Part shown: positions 1-8,229 of the stretch, one piece after another | Numbering within the stretch: the first letter of the stretch is position 1 | How the letters are laid out: every line of letters begins with the position of its first letter | NCBI GenBank assembly: GCA_024743215.1 | Contig: JANSWZ010000002.1 | Span: forward strand, 558,001 to 622,000 | DNA from: Alphaproteobacteria bacterium | Lineage (GTDB): Bacteria > Pseudomonadota > Alphaproteobacteria > Rhizobiales > GCA-2746425 | Direction: 5' to 3' | DNA length: 64,000 nt | Position numbers and translations under genes: made by a program | The notes under the pieces: generated by a model | What the model saw: only the letters and a program-made list of their open reading frames with translations | What the model was told of the DNA's origin: nothing | The model's database searches: none

Positions 1-276
1 AAAGACAATGCGCATTCCGAAAACTGCAATCAGAATACCCCAGGTTAAAAACCGTTTCTGCCAAACAGGTGACATATCCTTCAGCTTGTTCGCATTCACG
101 ATGGCATTGTCGAAACTCAGCGATATCTCCAACACAGCCAGGACGGCGCCAATCAGAAAGAAGGTCAATGCGCCAGATCTTGTTCCGGTGGTGTGCCAAC
201 CCAGCCAAGTGGCCAGAATGAGCCCCAGGGCAGTCACGAGAAAAGGCCAGCGAAAAAACCAGAGTGACGATGCCAT
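1..276 (-). CDS. DUF475 / TerC-superfamily integral membrane protein (5' part only)
   Basis: Only the first 92 codons are present; the gene runs off the left edge. The ATG at 276 is preceded by GGAGAG six bases away. Hydrophobic stretches lie at about residues 11-27 and 36-49 and again near residue 80. Residues 50-62 carry the motif EISLSFDNAIVNA, characteristic of DUF475 proteins in the TerC-like membrane family. Their conserved acidic and Asn residues sit in the membrane and are suspected to handle metal ions; the exact function of DUF475 is not established. It starts 21 bases after the stop of the dehydrogenase remnant on the same strand, so it may be read from the upstream transporter transcript. 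The family call is fairly safe, the role is unknown. Confidence 0.72.
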   Translation of the reverse strand, partial: MASSLWFFRWPFLVTALGLILATWLGWHTTGTRSGALTFFLIGAVLAVLEISLSFDNAIVNANKLKDMSPVWQKRFLTWGILIAVFGMRIVF

Positions 277-297
277 AATTTACTCTCCGTCAGCTTC

Positions 298-603
298 TCA
301 GTTGACCGGTGTCAGGACTGGTTGACCCTGGAAAAAAGCAGCAAGATTATCGACAACCAATTGTGCAATGGGACCGCGGGTTTCAATTATATCGGTAGCA
401 AGATGCCGATCAGGCACGGCGTTTTCGAACTGCCAAAGCTCCGAGTTGATTTTCGGCTCGTTGCAATAGAAGTCCAGTCCTGCGGATCCCAGATCCGACG
501 ACTTCAGTGCGGCAATCACAGCCTCTTCATCAACCAGACTTCCGCGCACAATGTTGACCAAGGTACCCTGTCGCCCAGATGCAGAAATGATATCGGGCTT
601 CAT
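298..603 (-). pseudogene. C-terminal remnant of a D-2-hydroxyacid dehydrogenase
   Basis: The 101-residue reading frame matches only the last third of the NAD(P)-dependent 2-hydroxyacid dehydrogenase family (glyoxylate/hydroxypyruvate reductase type). Visible are the strand-helix element GTLVNIVRGSLVDE with its catalytic-type Arg, the AALKSS..GAGLD-like segment (here GSAGLDFY), the NEP motif and the end LVVDNLAAFF. Full-length members have about 310-330 residues, so the substrate domain and the whole nucleotide-binding Rossmann core are missing. The region where the catalytic His is expected reads PDRHLATDIIETR, close to the usual PHxxSAT.ETR pattern. The ATG overlaps the TGA of the upstream ABC ATPase gene (ATGA). 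The fragment cannot be an active dehydrogenase; whether it is still translated is unknown. Confidence 0.75.
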
Positions 604-2231
604 GGGCGCAAGACCTCCAGTTCAAGACGAGCTGCGCGGCGTTTCGCCTGCACTTCGGGGTCCGGGTCCAGGCTGGCAGCCAGCAATGCACGCGTATAGT
701 CATTGCGCGGAGCCTCGAATATCTGACGCACCGTTCCCTCTTCGACGATCCGCCCGCCCTGCATCACCACAACCCGGTCCGCAAAGTCTCGGACCACAGG
801 CAGGTCATGGGCAATGAAAATGTAGGAAAGCCCAAAGTCACGACGCAATCCGTCAAGCAGGTCAATCACCTGCGCCTGAATGGATACATCAAGCGCCGAA
901 ACGGCTTCATCGCAAACCACCAGTTTGGGTTCCAGCGCCAAGACCCTGGCAATCGCGATGCGCTGCCGCTGGCCGCCGGAGAACTGATGCGGATAACGAC
1001 GTGCATGATCCGGCGACAGACCGACCAGGCCCAACAATTCAGCCACCCGCTCGCGCCATTTCGGTTTGGGCAAAATTTCAGGATGGATAACCCAGGCCTC
1101 GGAAATCAGATCATAGACCGACATGCGGGGGTTGAGCGATTGCGTGGGATCCTGAAACACCATCTGGATATCGCGGCGCATGCCAAACAGCTCTTTCTGC
1201 GACATCTTGAACAAATCACGCCCCTTGTAGAAGGCTTCGCCGCTGGTCGGTTCTTCCAATCGCAAAAGGGTTTTCGCCAGGGTGGACTTGCCCGATCCAC
1301 TTTCACCAACAATTGCAACAATCTCGCCGGGCATGACAGTCAGGCTTGCATCCTTGAGTGCTTCGAATTTCCCGAAACTCTTGCTAAGGCCTTCAAGCCG
1401 CAACAGGGGCTCACCGGGTGCTTTAACAGGTTCTGCCATCTCGCCGCGACCAGGCGCTGACGCAATAAGGCGTTTGGTATAGGGATGCTGCGGATTGGCA
1501 TAAACTTCGCCAGCCGGACCGGATTCAACGATCTCACCCGCATTCATGACGACGACATTGTCAGCCACTTCAGCCACGACACCAAGATCGTGTGTGATCA
1601 GCAGCAATCCCATGCCGGTTTCGGCCTGCAACTCCTTCAGCAACGCCAGAATTTGAGCCTGGACCGTGACATCAAGCGCCGTTGTCGGTTCATCCGCTAT
1701 CAGGATATCGGGTTTCAGGGCCAGTGCCATTGCAATCATCAGACGCTGACGTTGGCCACCGGAAAACTGATGCGGATAGGCCCGCATTCTGCTTTCCGGA
1801 TCCGGAATTCCGACACGCAGCAACAATTCAATCGCGCGCTGCTTTGCCTGATCTGATGGCATGCCATGGGTCGTCATCATTTCAATGATCTGCCAGCCGA
1901 CGCTGTAGACCGGATTGAGGTGGGCCAGCGGGTCCTGAAAGATCATCGCGATCTTGGCACCATTTATGGCGCGCCGCTCTTCGCCGGTCATATCCAGCAG
2001 GCTCTTGCCCCGATACAGAACCTCACCGCTGGTTATTTCACCCGGAGGCATGTCGATCAGATTCATCACCGCCGAGGCGGAAACTGACTTTCCCGATCCG
2101 CTTTCGCCCAAAATGACCAGAGTTTCGCCGGGATCGAGATGGAAACTGACGCTCTGAACCGCTTTCACCTGGCCATGCACTGTATGAAACTCGACTGACA
2201 GGTCACGTACTTCCAGCAGATGCGCGCTCAT
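600..2231 (-). CDS. Peptide-type ABC transporter, fused double ATP-binding protein (DppD-DppF)
   Basis: This 543-residue cytoplasmic protein has two complete ABC ATPase modules in one chain and powers the adjacent permease pair. Module one has Walker A GESGSGKS at about 42-49, signature SGGQRQR at about 157 and Walker B ending ADEP near 180. Module two repeats Walker A at about 309-316 with a second FSGGQRQR and CDEAVSALD. The oligopeptide C-terminal element NPQHPYTKRL follows the first module. Separate DppD and DppF are usual; the fused form is common in proteobacterial peptide, nickel and glutathione-type importers. It overlaps the upstream permease gene by 4 bases and the downstream dehydrogenase remnant by 4 bases. 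Substrate cannot be told from the ATPase. Confidence 0.93.
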   Translation of the reverse strand: MSAHLLEVRDLSVEFHTVHGQVKAVQSVSFHLDPGETLVILGESGSGKSVSASAVMNLIDMPPGEITSGEVLYRGKSLLDMTGEERRAINGAKIAMIFQDPLAHLNPVYSVGWQIIEMMTTHGMPSDQAKQRAIELLLRVGIPDPESRMRAYPHQFSGGQRQRLMIAMALALKPDILIADEPTTALDVTVQAQILALLKELQAETGMGLLLITHDLGVVAEVADNVVVMNAGEIVESGPAGEVYANPQHPYTKRLIASAPGRGEMAEPVKAPGEPLLRLEGLSKSFGKFEALKDASLTVMPGEIVAIVGESGSGKSTLAKTLLRLEEPTSGEAFYKGRDLFKMSQKELFGMRRDIQMVFQDPTQSLNPRMSVYDLISEAWVIHPEILPKPKWRERVAELLGLVGLSPDHARRYPHQFSGGQRQRIAIARVLALEPKLVVCDEAVSALDVSIQAQVIDLLDGLRRDFGLSYIFIAHDLPVVRDFADRVVVMQGGRIVEEGTVRQIFEAPRNDYTRALLAASLDPDPEVQAKRRAARLELEVLRP

Positions 2232-3154
2232 TGCTTTTTGCCTTTTATTTCCAGACGCCAGCGTTGAACCGGGTCAAGCGCAATACGCATCCAGTTTGAT
2301 ACAAGGTTCAGGCTGAGCGTGGTCAGGATGATGGCAAGGCCCGGCCAGAAAGACAGCCACCAGGCGTTTGTCAGATACGGCCTGCCCTGCGAAACCATCA
2401 GCCCCCAGGTGATCTCGGGTGGCTGGATGCCGATACCCAGAAAAGAGAGCGCGCTTTCAGCCAGCATGACGAAGGCAAAATCCAGTGTCGCGATGGTCAG
2501 CAGAGTTGGAAAGACGACCGGCAGGATATGGCGGAAGATGATCCTCATATCTGAAGCGCCCATCACACGGGCGGCCTGAACGAACATGCGTTCACGAATT
2601 TCCAGCACTTCGGCGCGGGTGGTTCGCAGATAGATCGGAATTCTGGTGATCGCCAGAACAATGATGATGTTGGTGACCGACGGGGACAGCATGTAAAGCA
2701 CGATGACCGCCAGCAGCAGCGAGGGGAATGACATGATGACATCGGCCAGCCGCAGGATAATCTGACTTGCCCTTGTCTTGGTGTAACCGGCAATGAGACC
2801 AAGGGTGCTGCCAATCACCATGGAACACAACACTGCGCCCGTTGCCACCATGATTGTATTGCTCGCGGCAACAATGATGCGCGCAAATAATGGCCGCCCC
2901 AAAGCATCGCCGCCCAGCACAAACAGCCAGCCCTTGGCCATGTCAAATGGCGGAGAATTGCGCCCGCGCAAATTCTGTTTCGTAGCGGCGGCATCCAGAA
3001 GCCAAGGCCCGAAAATTGCGCAGAATGCTACAATGATCAGGAAAATCACGGCCACCAGCGCAACCTTGTCATGCCACAGCATGCGCATCATCTGCGCAAA
3101 GGCATTGGGCTCTTTTTCGAGCGCCTTGTCGGGAATTTGATCGGTATCGGTCAT
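2228..3154 (-). CDS. Peptide-type ABC transporter permease (DppC family)
   Basis: A 308-residue inner-membrane permease. After a hydrophilic N-terminus of about 30 residues comes the first membrane helix (VALVAVIFLIIVAFCAIFG), followed by the ABC-2-style periplasmic loop and the inner-membrane helices of the BPD permease domain. The EAA-type coupling loop is visible as EIRERMFVQAARVMGASDMRI. The OppC/DppC N-terminal motif family is recognisable. AAGGGG stands just before the ATG. It is 9 bases downstream of the DppB gene and overlaps the ATPase gene by 4, so all are co-transcribed. It pairs with DppB to form the translocation channel. Confidence 0.93.
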   Translation of the reverse strand: MTDTDQIPDKALEKEPNAFAQMMRMLWHDKVALVAVIFLIIVAFCAIFGPWLLDAAATKQNLRGRNSPPFDMAKGWLFVLGGDALGRPLFARIIVAASNTIMVATGAVLCSMVIGSTLGLIAGYTKTRASQIILRLADVIMSFPSLLLAVIVLYMLSPSVTNIIIVLAITRIPIYLRTTRAEVLEIRERMFVQAARVMGASDMRIIFRHILPVVFPTLLTIATLDFAFVMLAESALSFLGIGIQPPEITWGLMVSQGRPYLTNAWWLSFWPGLAIILTTLSLNLVSNWMRIALDPVQRWRLEIKGKKQ

Positions 3155-3163
3155 CAGGGCCCC

Positions 3164-4078
3164 TTAATACCGAATGCGCGGATCAAGCACCGAATAGGCG
3201 ATGTCGATCAGAAGATTCATGAGAAAAATGGCCATGGCCGACACCATGATTGCCGCAAGGACGACTGTGAAATCGCGTTGCAGGATGGAATCGATCATCA
3301 GCTTGCCAACACCGGGAAAGCCAAAAATCGTTTCAACCACCACAGCGCCGTTCAGCATGCCTGCAGCCAGATCGCCGATCACAGTAATCACAGGAAGCAA
3401 AGCATTGCGCAGCGCATGGACAAATATGATTGGACTGGCCTTAACGCCCTTGGCACGGGCGGTCTTTACATAGGCGGAAGACAATGCGGTGATCATGGAG
3501 CCGCGCACAACTTGCAAAGCCAGACCGAAAGGACGGATGAAAAGAACCGCAATTGGCATAACCCAATGCCAGATGGTTCCGGTTCCCGAGGTGGGCAGCC
3601 AGCCGAGATTTACGGAGAACAGAACGATGGCTACAATGGCAATCCAGAAATCCGGTGCACTGGCGCCAATCAGCGACAGGAATGTTGCGATGCGATCGAA
3701 CACCCCGCCCGCATAGAATGCAGCCAGTGAGCCTATGATAATGGCAGCGACTGTGACCAGAAAAACAGTGGTCAGCGCCAGAATCAACGTCCATTGAAAG
3801 GCGCTCAGAACCACTTCCAGCGCTGGTCGCGCCTTGCGAATGGAATCGCCAAAATCAAGGTTCAGGACATCCCAGACATAGTGGCCAAACTGAACTATTA
3901 TGGGATCGTTCAGACCGTGCAATTCGCGGAATCGTTCGCGGCTTTCAAGCGAAGCGTCAAGCGGCAGAAACAGTGCCGTCGGATCGCCTGTCAGGCGAGA
4001 TAGAAAGAAGACCAATACGATGAGGCCAATAAGCGAAAGAGCGCTTGCAAAGGCTCGTTTCCCAATGAAATGCCGCAT
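3164..4078 (-). CDS. Peptide-type ABC transporter permease (DppB family)
   Basis: A 304-residue inner-membrane permease with the DppB layout: N-terminal helix (SALSLIGLIVLVFFLSRL), the periplasmic region with LHGLNDPIIVQFGHYVWDVLNLDFGDS typical of the family, then the BPD permease core with coupling loop SSAYVKTARAKG. I start at the ATG at 4078 because GGGAGGGG lies seven bases ahead of it; an in-frame ATG at 4096 would add six residues (MTGGAA) and has no comparable ribosome site. It is separated from the binding-protein gene by a hairpin with a T-run, so expression is probably lower than that of the binding protein. Confidence 0.92.
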   Translation of the reverse strand: MRHFIGKRAFASALSLIGLIVLVFFLSRLTGDPTALFLPLDASLESRERFRELHGLNDPIIVQFGHYVWDVLNLDFGDSIRKARPALEVVLSAFQWTLILALTTVFLVTVAAIIIGSLAAFYAGGVFDRIATFLSLIGASAPDFWIAIVAIVLFSVNLGWLPTSGTGTIWHWVMPIAVLFIRPFGLALQVVRGSMITALSSAYVKTARAKGVKASPIIFVHALRNALLPVITVIGDLAAGMLNGAVVVETIFGFPGVGKLMIDSILQRDFTVVLAAIMVSAMAIFLMNLLIDIAYSVLDPRIRY

Positions 4079-4108
4079 TGCCGCCCCTCCCGTCATAGTG
4101 CGTGATGC

Positions 4109-4136
4109 AAAAAGGGGGCAGACACGCCGCCCCCTT
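4109..4136 (-). terminator. Attenuator-like hairpin between binding-protein and permease genes
   Basis: Read on the minus strand, AAGGGGGC (4136-4129) pairs with GCCCCCTT (4119-4112) across a 9-base loop and is followed by a T-run down to 4109. It lies 14 bases after the stop of the substrate-binding gene and before the permease gene of the same transporter, so partial termination is more likely than full termination. Confidence 0.7.
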
Positions 4137-4149
4137 CTCTATTGAAAGC

Positions 4150-5655
4150 TTATTTAAAGCCAATTTGCGAGAGTTGAATTTCGCTGTTGGTCGCAATGGT
4201 CGGGGTAAAGTCAAGCCGTTCGCTGACCCGGCTGAAGCCAACCATGTGGAACAATTGAACATCTGCAGTGATTTCATCGTGCAGATATGCGAACAGATCA
4301 GACCATTTGGATGTACGGTCATCACCGGTTGCAGCTGTTGCATCCGCGATCATCTTGTCGACAGCAGGATCACGCAGAGCTGACTGCAGCCCTTCAGAGG
4401 CATATTTGAAGTACATCGAGAAAACCGGATCACCTTTGGCGTTGTCATGCATCGCCTCAATGACTTGTGGTCCACGATCTTCTGCGAAAGGCTGTGAATA
4501 GAAATCCAACCATTCCGCTACTTCATACATTTCCAGCTTCATATTGAAGCCAGCATCCTGATACATGGCCAGCAATGCTTCCATCACTTCGGTGACATTT
4601 GCAAAGTTGCTGGTTCTGCCGATCAGCGTGATTTCAGCATCGACAGGCACACCATCGGCTTTGGCCTCGGCCAAAAGCGCACGGGCTTTTTCAACATCAT
4701 AAGCCGGCACCTTCAGATCAGCATTCCAGCCAATTGTTGATGGCGGAACAATTGCGGTGGCCAGGATCGCTTCAGCGGGAATAATTGTCCCGATAAAGGC
4801 TTCGCGGTCAATCGCAAGGTTCATGGCCTGACGCACACGAACGTCATCAAGCGGCGCGGTCAGTGTGTCAAGACGCAGATAGACAGTTTCGGAGTTTGGA
4901 TAGGCAAAATCCGTGGCCGGATTGGTTGCATCCAGTTCCGAGATTTTCGGCGCGAAATCAGCTTCGCCAGTGGCTACCATTGCTGCGCGTACAGAATCGT
5001 CTGAACGGAACACATAGGTCGCCTTGGTGACAGCCGGGGTTTCACCCCAATAATCATCCCGACGTGTCAGAATGACATTCTGTCCGACATTCCATTCAGA
5101 CAGCACATAAGGGCCTGTTCCAATGGGCTCGCGTGTGTATTCCATCGGTGTTTCAGATGGAACGATTGTCAGGCCTGACAATTGCAGCGGCATAATAGGC
5201 TGCGCCGGATCAGACGTGATTTCGATTGTGTGGTCGTCGATGATTTCCGTGGTGATGGTTGAACCACCAAAGTACTTTGCGCCGATTTCGCAAACCAGCC
5301 CTTCGGCAACAACGCGCTTCAGCGAATGCGCAACATCTTCAGCGCCAAAGCTTGTACCGTCGGAGAACACGACGCCCTTGCGCAAACTGAAGCGCCAGGT
5401 ATCGTCATCAACCGTTTCCCAGCTTTCGGCAAGACGTGGCATCAATCCGCCGCCGCTGCCGTCAAGTTCGGTCATTGTTTCGGAAATATTTTGCAGAACG
5501 ACGCGGCCAATATTGGACTGCGATGCCATGCAGGGATCAATCAGATCCAGCTCTTCACTTAGCACGATGGTCACGTCGGTGTCCTCTGCCAAGGCCGGTG
5601 ACATCATCGTCATTGCGAGCGACGCACCCAGCAAACCTACAGACAGTTTACGCAT
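4150..5655 (-). CDS. ABC transporter substrate-binding protein, family 5 (DppA/OppA-like)
   Basis: A 501-residue periplasmic binding protein with a clear signal peptide (MRKLSVGLLGASLAMTMMSPALA, cut after about residue 23). Family-5 features in order: SEELDLIDPC near the mature N-terminus, the LAESWETVDDDTWRFSLRKGV block with FSDGTSFGAEDV, and the VRQAMNLAIDREAF motif in the second lobe. These are typical of peptide, nickel and opine binding proteins. A strong AAAGGAGG lies just upstream of the ATG. It is first in an operon with the permeases and fused ATPase, behind a promoter with an internal palindrome. The ligand is unknown; the nearby dehydrogenase remnant does not settle it. Confidence 0.92.
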   Translation of the reverse strand: MRKLSVGLLGASLAMTMMSPALAEDTDVTIVLSEELDLIDPCMASQSNIGRVVLQNISETMTELDGSGGGLMPRLAESWETVDDDTWRFSLRKGVVFSDGTSFGAEDVAHSLKRVVAEGLVCEIGAKYFGGSTITTEIIDDHTIEITSDPAQPIMPLQLSGLTIVPSETPMEYTREPIGTGPYVLSEWNVGQNVILTRRDDYWGETPAVTKATYVFRSDDSVRAAMVATGEADFAPKISELDATNPATDFAYPNSETVYLRLDTLTAPLDDVRVRQAMNLAIDREAFIGTIIPAEAILATAIVPPSTIGWNADLKVPAYDVEKARALLAEAKADGVPVDAEITLIGRTSNFANVTEVMEALLAMYQDAGFNMKLEMYEVAEWLDFYSQPFAEDRGPQVIEAMHDNAKGDPVFSMYFKYASEGLQSALRDPAVDKMIADATAATGDDRTSKWSDLFAYLHDEITADVQLFHMVGFSRVSERLDFTPTIATNSEIQLSQIGFK

Positions 5656-5718
5656 GAATTCCTCCTTTACGGTGCAGCTTTTTTTATGAGAAGGCGCGCT
5701 GCTGCAAACGCGCCGCCT

Positions 5719-5759
5719 GATCCACTTGAGGGGTTTTGAGTAATTTCCTCAAAGTGATC
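5719..5759. repeat. Imperfect inverted repeat in the leader of the peptide-type ABC operon
   Basis: GATCCACTTGAGG (5719-5731) and CCTCAAAGTGATC (5747-5759) are complementary apart from one bulged base in each arm. They lie at the expected start of the transcript, directly after the -10 region. They could form a leader hairpin or be a second regulator site; nothing in the sequence decides. Confidence 0.4.
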
Positions 5760-5785
5760 CTCTAATATATTAGTGTATTTGTCAA
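5757..5785 (-). promoter_or_regulatory. Promoter of the peptide-type ABC operon with GntR-like operator in the spacer
   Basis: On the minus strand a perfect -35 box TTGACA (5785-5780) is followed by 17 bases and a weak -10 GAGGAT (5762-5757). The spacer contains the perfect 12-base palindrome CTAATATATTAG (5762-5773). AT-rich palindromes of this kind between -35 and -10 are typical operators of FadR/FCD-type GntR repressors of transporter operons. No FCD-type regulator gene lies next to it in this window. Confidence 0.5.
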
Positions 5786-5868
5786 TCAAGAATATGTGAT
5801 CGACTGCTGTCGTGCAGACTAAGTTCACCAGTGCATTTCCACGGGTTCAAAACGCTCGAAATGTCTCA

Positions 5869-6756
5869 CTATTTGCTGCGTTTCCAGCTTGCACCACCCG
5901 CCACTATCAGGGTCGATAGAAAGATCACACTGGCACCAATCCAGGTTTCAATGCTGGCCAATTCACCGAAAAACAGAAAGGCGAGGACCGCCACGATGGG
6001 CAGCCGAACAAAATCAATCGGCGCCAGCAAGGATGCATCAGCCATGCTGAGGGCCCGGGTGACCAGCGACATGTTCAGGGCGCCCACAATGCCTTGCACC
6101 GCCAGCAGTCCCAGTTGAGGAAGGGTTGGAGTCGCCCAAAAATACAGCGCCGGAATAAACGCCAATGGTGCCATCAGAACCAGATTCCATGACACCAGAG
6201 TTTGCGTGCTGTCATGCTTTGCCATCTTCTTCAGCATCAGCTGGATGGCTGCGGTCAGCGCCGAGCCAATCAGCGCATAGCTCAGCGCCCAACTCATATC
6301 GCCTCCGGCCGGACGGATGACAATGATGACACCGACAAATCCTGCCAACACCGCGATCAATCGACCGGCTGAGTAGGTTTCGCCGAAGATCATCCACCCT
6401 CCAAGCGTCAGGAAGATAGGGGCCGTAAACATGATGGCGGTCACATCCGCCAATGGCGCCAGAGCAAAGGCAAAGAAGAAACAGACCAATGCAGCGATCT
6501 TCATCGCCGCACGCAGAAAGTGCATCAGGCGATAATGGGAAACCATTTGCTGACGTCGCGCCAAAATCCACGGCAGCACAACCATCAGACCAAAAACACT
6601 GCGGAAAAACACGATTACAAATGGATGAACTTCGTCTGCCAGCAACCGGACAAGCACTGCGTCGAGTGCGGTCAGGACAGCTGCGGCCAACATAAGTGCC
6701 GCTGCCACCATCGCATTGACATTGCGCACATTGGCACCGGGACTGCCCACCGACAT
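5869..6756 (-). CDS. EamA/DMT-family membrane transporter
   Basis: A 295-residue inner-membrane protein with about ten hydrophobic helices in two EamA repeats (roughly residues 16-145 and 155-290), the usual size of the drug/metabolite transporter superfamily. The first repeat contains VIVFFRSVFGLMVVLPW and the second ends with the characteristic LFFGELASIETWIGASVIFLSTLI. Members export amino acids, nucleotides or other small metabolites; the substrate cannot be read from the sequence. The start at 6756 has GGAG about 11 bases upstream, which is slightly long; an in-frame ATG at residue 16 is the alternative. It is followed on the same strand by the peptide transporter, which has its own promoter. 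Confidence 0.88.
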   Translation of the reverse strand: MSVGSPGANVRNVNAMVAAALMLAAAVLTALDAVLVRLLADEVHPFVIVFFRSVFGLMVVLPWILARRQQMVSHYRLMHFLRAAMKIAALVCFFFAFALAPLADVTAIMFTAPIFLTLGGWMIFGETYSAGRLIAVLAGFVGVIIVIRPAGGDMSWALSYALIGSALTAAIQLMLKKMAKHDSTQTLVSWNLVLMAPLAFIPALYFWATPTLPQLGLLAVQGIVGALNMSLVTRALSMADASLLAPIDFVRLPIVAVLAFLFFGELASIETWIGASVIFLSTLIVAGGASWKRSK

Positions 6757-7137
6757 CAGGGTCTGAACTCCATTGGGGGATTAAATTGGCGTTGTCTGCA
6801 CAGAGCGCCTGCTCATCTGATATTTTAATACATCAATATGACATCTGAGGCGATACATATTTGTCGCAATGCGATCGAGGCTGACGCCAGCCTTCAGTTT
6901 ATCAAATTCCCGCGCACCTGTTTGAAGACCAATTTGGCTTAACGCAGTTGGATACCGCCTGGCTTGTATTCATATCTCCACAGAAGGCGGAAAACTTCCA
7001 ATTATTCAAATGATTGGCAAATGTTGATTCCTTTCTTAACTGTCTCTAAGATTTGTATTGATGCGTGAACTAATTTTTTAACCGCGAACCAACGCTTGCT
7101 GTGTTGGCTCGCACGAAAACATTGTTGGGAGACTAAT
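6757..7137. other. Intergenic region between the EamA gene and the TAXI transporter
   Basis: This 381-base region separates divergent genes. Apart from a possible promoter for the rightward TRAP genes (7024-7052) and AT-rich stretches near 6815-6870, I see no gene, RNA or repeat. Confidence 0.6.
7024..7052 (+). promoter_or_regulatory. Candidate promoter of the TAXI-TRAP genes
   Basis: TTGATT (7024-7029) and TAAGAT (7047-7052) stand 17 bases apart, about 85 bases before the start of the binding-protein gene. Both boxes match the sigma70 consensus in four or more positions. No other support. Confidence 0.35.
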
Positions 7138-8151
7138 TTGTCATTTTTTAATCGCAGTCTGAAAGCAGCTGCAATTTCTGCCGCCTTGATAGCAGGTTCC
7201 GGTATGGCAGCCTCTGCACAAGACATTCAATTCTTTACCATTGGCACCGGTGGTACGGCCTATACCTATTATCCAGTTGGTGGTGTGATCGCGAATGCGA
7301 TTTCCAAACCGCCCGGATCTCGTGAATGCGGCGAAGGTGGCTCCTGCGGCGTTGAGGGTTTGATTGCCTCTGCGGTTTCCTCGCGCGGCTCAGTGGATAA
7401 TGTGAACGCCATTGTCTCCGGCCTGCGAAACTCCGGATTTGCTCAATCTGACGTGGCTTATTGGGCTTATACTGGTACTGGCACTATGGAAGGCAAAGAG
7501 CCGGCAGCTGATCTGCGCACGATCGCAGCGCTGTTTGAAGAACATATCCATTTGGTTGCCTTGGCCGACAGCGGCATCAACTCGGTTGTAGACCTAAAAG
7601 GCAAGCGGGTCTCGCTCGATGAGCCAGGCTCAGGAACTTATGTGGACGCCAAGTTGATCCTGGAAGCCAACAATGTGGCATTGGATGACGTGACTGCTGA
7701 AGCACTCAAGGGTGGTGCAGCAGCAGAAGCTCTGCGCAATGGCAAAATCGACGCCTTCTTTGTGGTGGCTGGATATCCGACCGGCGCGCTGGTTGAGCTT
7801 GCCTCGGCCGCTGAAATCAAACTGGTCCCAATTGATGGAGACGGCGCCGCTGCACTGACGGAGAAATATGGTTTCTTTGCTGCGTCCGATATCCCTGAGG
7901 GGGCCTATGAAGGTGTAGGCACAACTGCGACCGTAGCTGTTGGCGCTCAATGGTTCACGTCGGCCAAGGAAGACGAAGAGCTCATCTACAACATCACAAA
8001 GGCGCTTTGGAACGAGCAGTCCCGCAAGCTTCTGGATGTTGGCCATGCCAAAGGTCGAACCATCACGACAGACACTGCACTGAGCGGCGTAGGCGTTCCC
8101 CTGCATGCAGGCGCTGAACGTTTCTACAAAGAAGCAGGCTTGATGGAATAA
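7138..8151 (+). CDS. TRAP transporter substrate-binding protein, TAXI family
   Basis: A 337-residue exported binding protein. I place the start at TTG 7138 because GGGAG lies six bases upstream and the signal peptide then begins directly (SFFNRSLKAAAISAALIAGSG, cleavage near SAQ); starting at the earlier ATG 7096 would add 14 residues without a ribosome site. The TAXI hallmarks are the mature N-terminus FFTIGTGGTAYTYYPVGG and the lid region LKGKRVSLDEPGSGT. TAXI proteins deliver small organic acids such as glutamate or other carboxylates to a fused permease, which follows. A hairpin terminator separates the two genes. Confidence 0.92.
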   Translation: MSFFNRSLKAAAISAALIAGSGMAASAQDIQFFTIGTGGTAYTYYPVGGVIANAISKPPGSRECGEGGSCGVEGLIASAVSSRGSVDNVNAIVSGLRNSGFAQSDVAYWAYTGTGTMEGKEPAADLRTIAALFEEHIHLVALADSGINSVVDLKGKRVSLDEPGSGTYVDAKLILEANNVALDDVTAEALKGGAAAEALRNGKIDAFFVVAGYPTGALVELASAAEIKLVPIDGDGAAALTEKYGFFAASDIPEGAYEGVGTTATVAVGAQWFTSAKEDEELIYNITKALWNEQSRKLLDVGHAKGRTITTDTALSGVGVPLHAGAERFYKEAGLME

Positions 8152-8170
8152 ACTTACTGCAAGCTGCACA

Positions 8171-8205
8171 ACCCCCGGACGCTTCAACGCGGCCGGGGGT
8201 TTTTT
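8171..8205 (+). terminator. Intrinsic terminator/attenuator after the TAXI binding-protein gene
   Basis: CCCCCGG (8172-8178) pairs with CCGGGGG (8193-8199), followed directly by TTTTTT. It lies between two genes of one transporter, 20 bases after the first stop. Confidence 0.8.
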
Positions 8206-8229
8206 GTTATTGGTACGGGGCTTTTGAAC

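Noticed and set aside
3071-3730. A long open frame of 219 codons on the plus strand
   Set aside because: It lies antisense to the peptide ABC permease gene, has a composition rich in His, Asn and Gln without domain features, and is a shadow of the coding strand.
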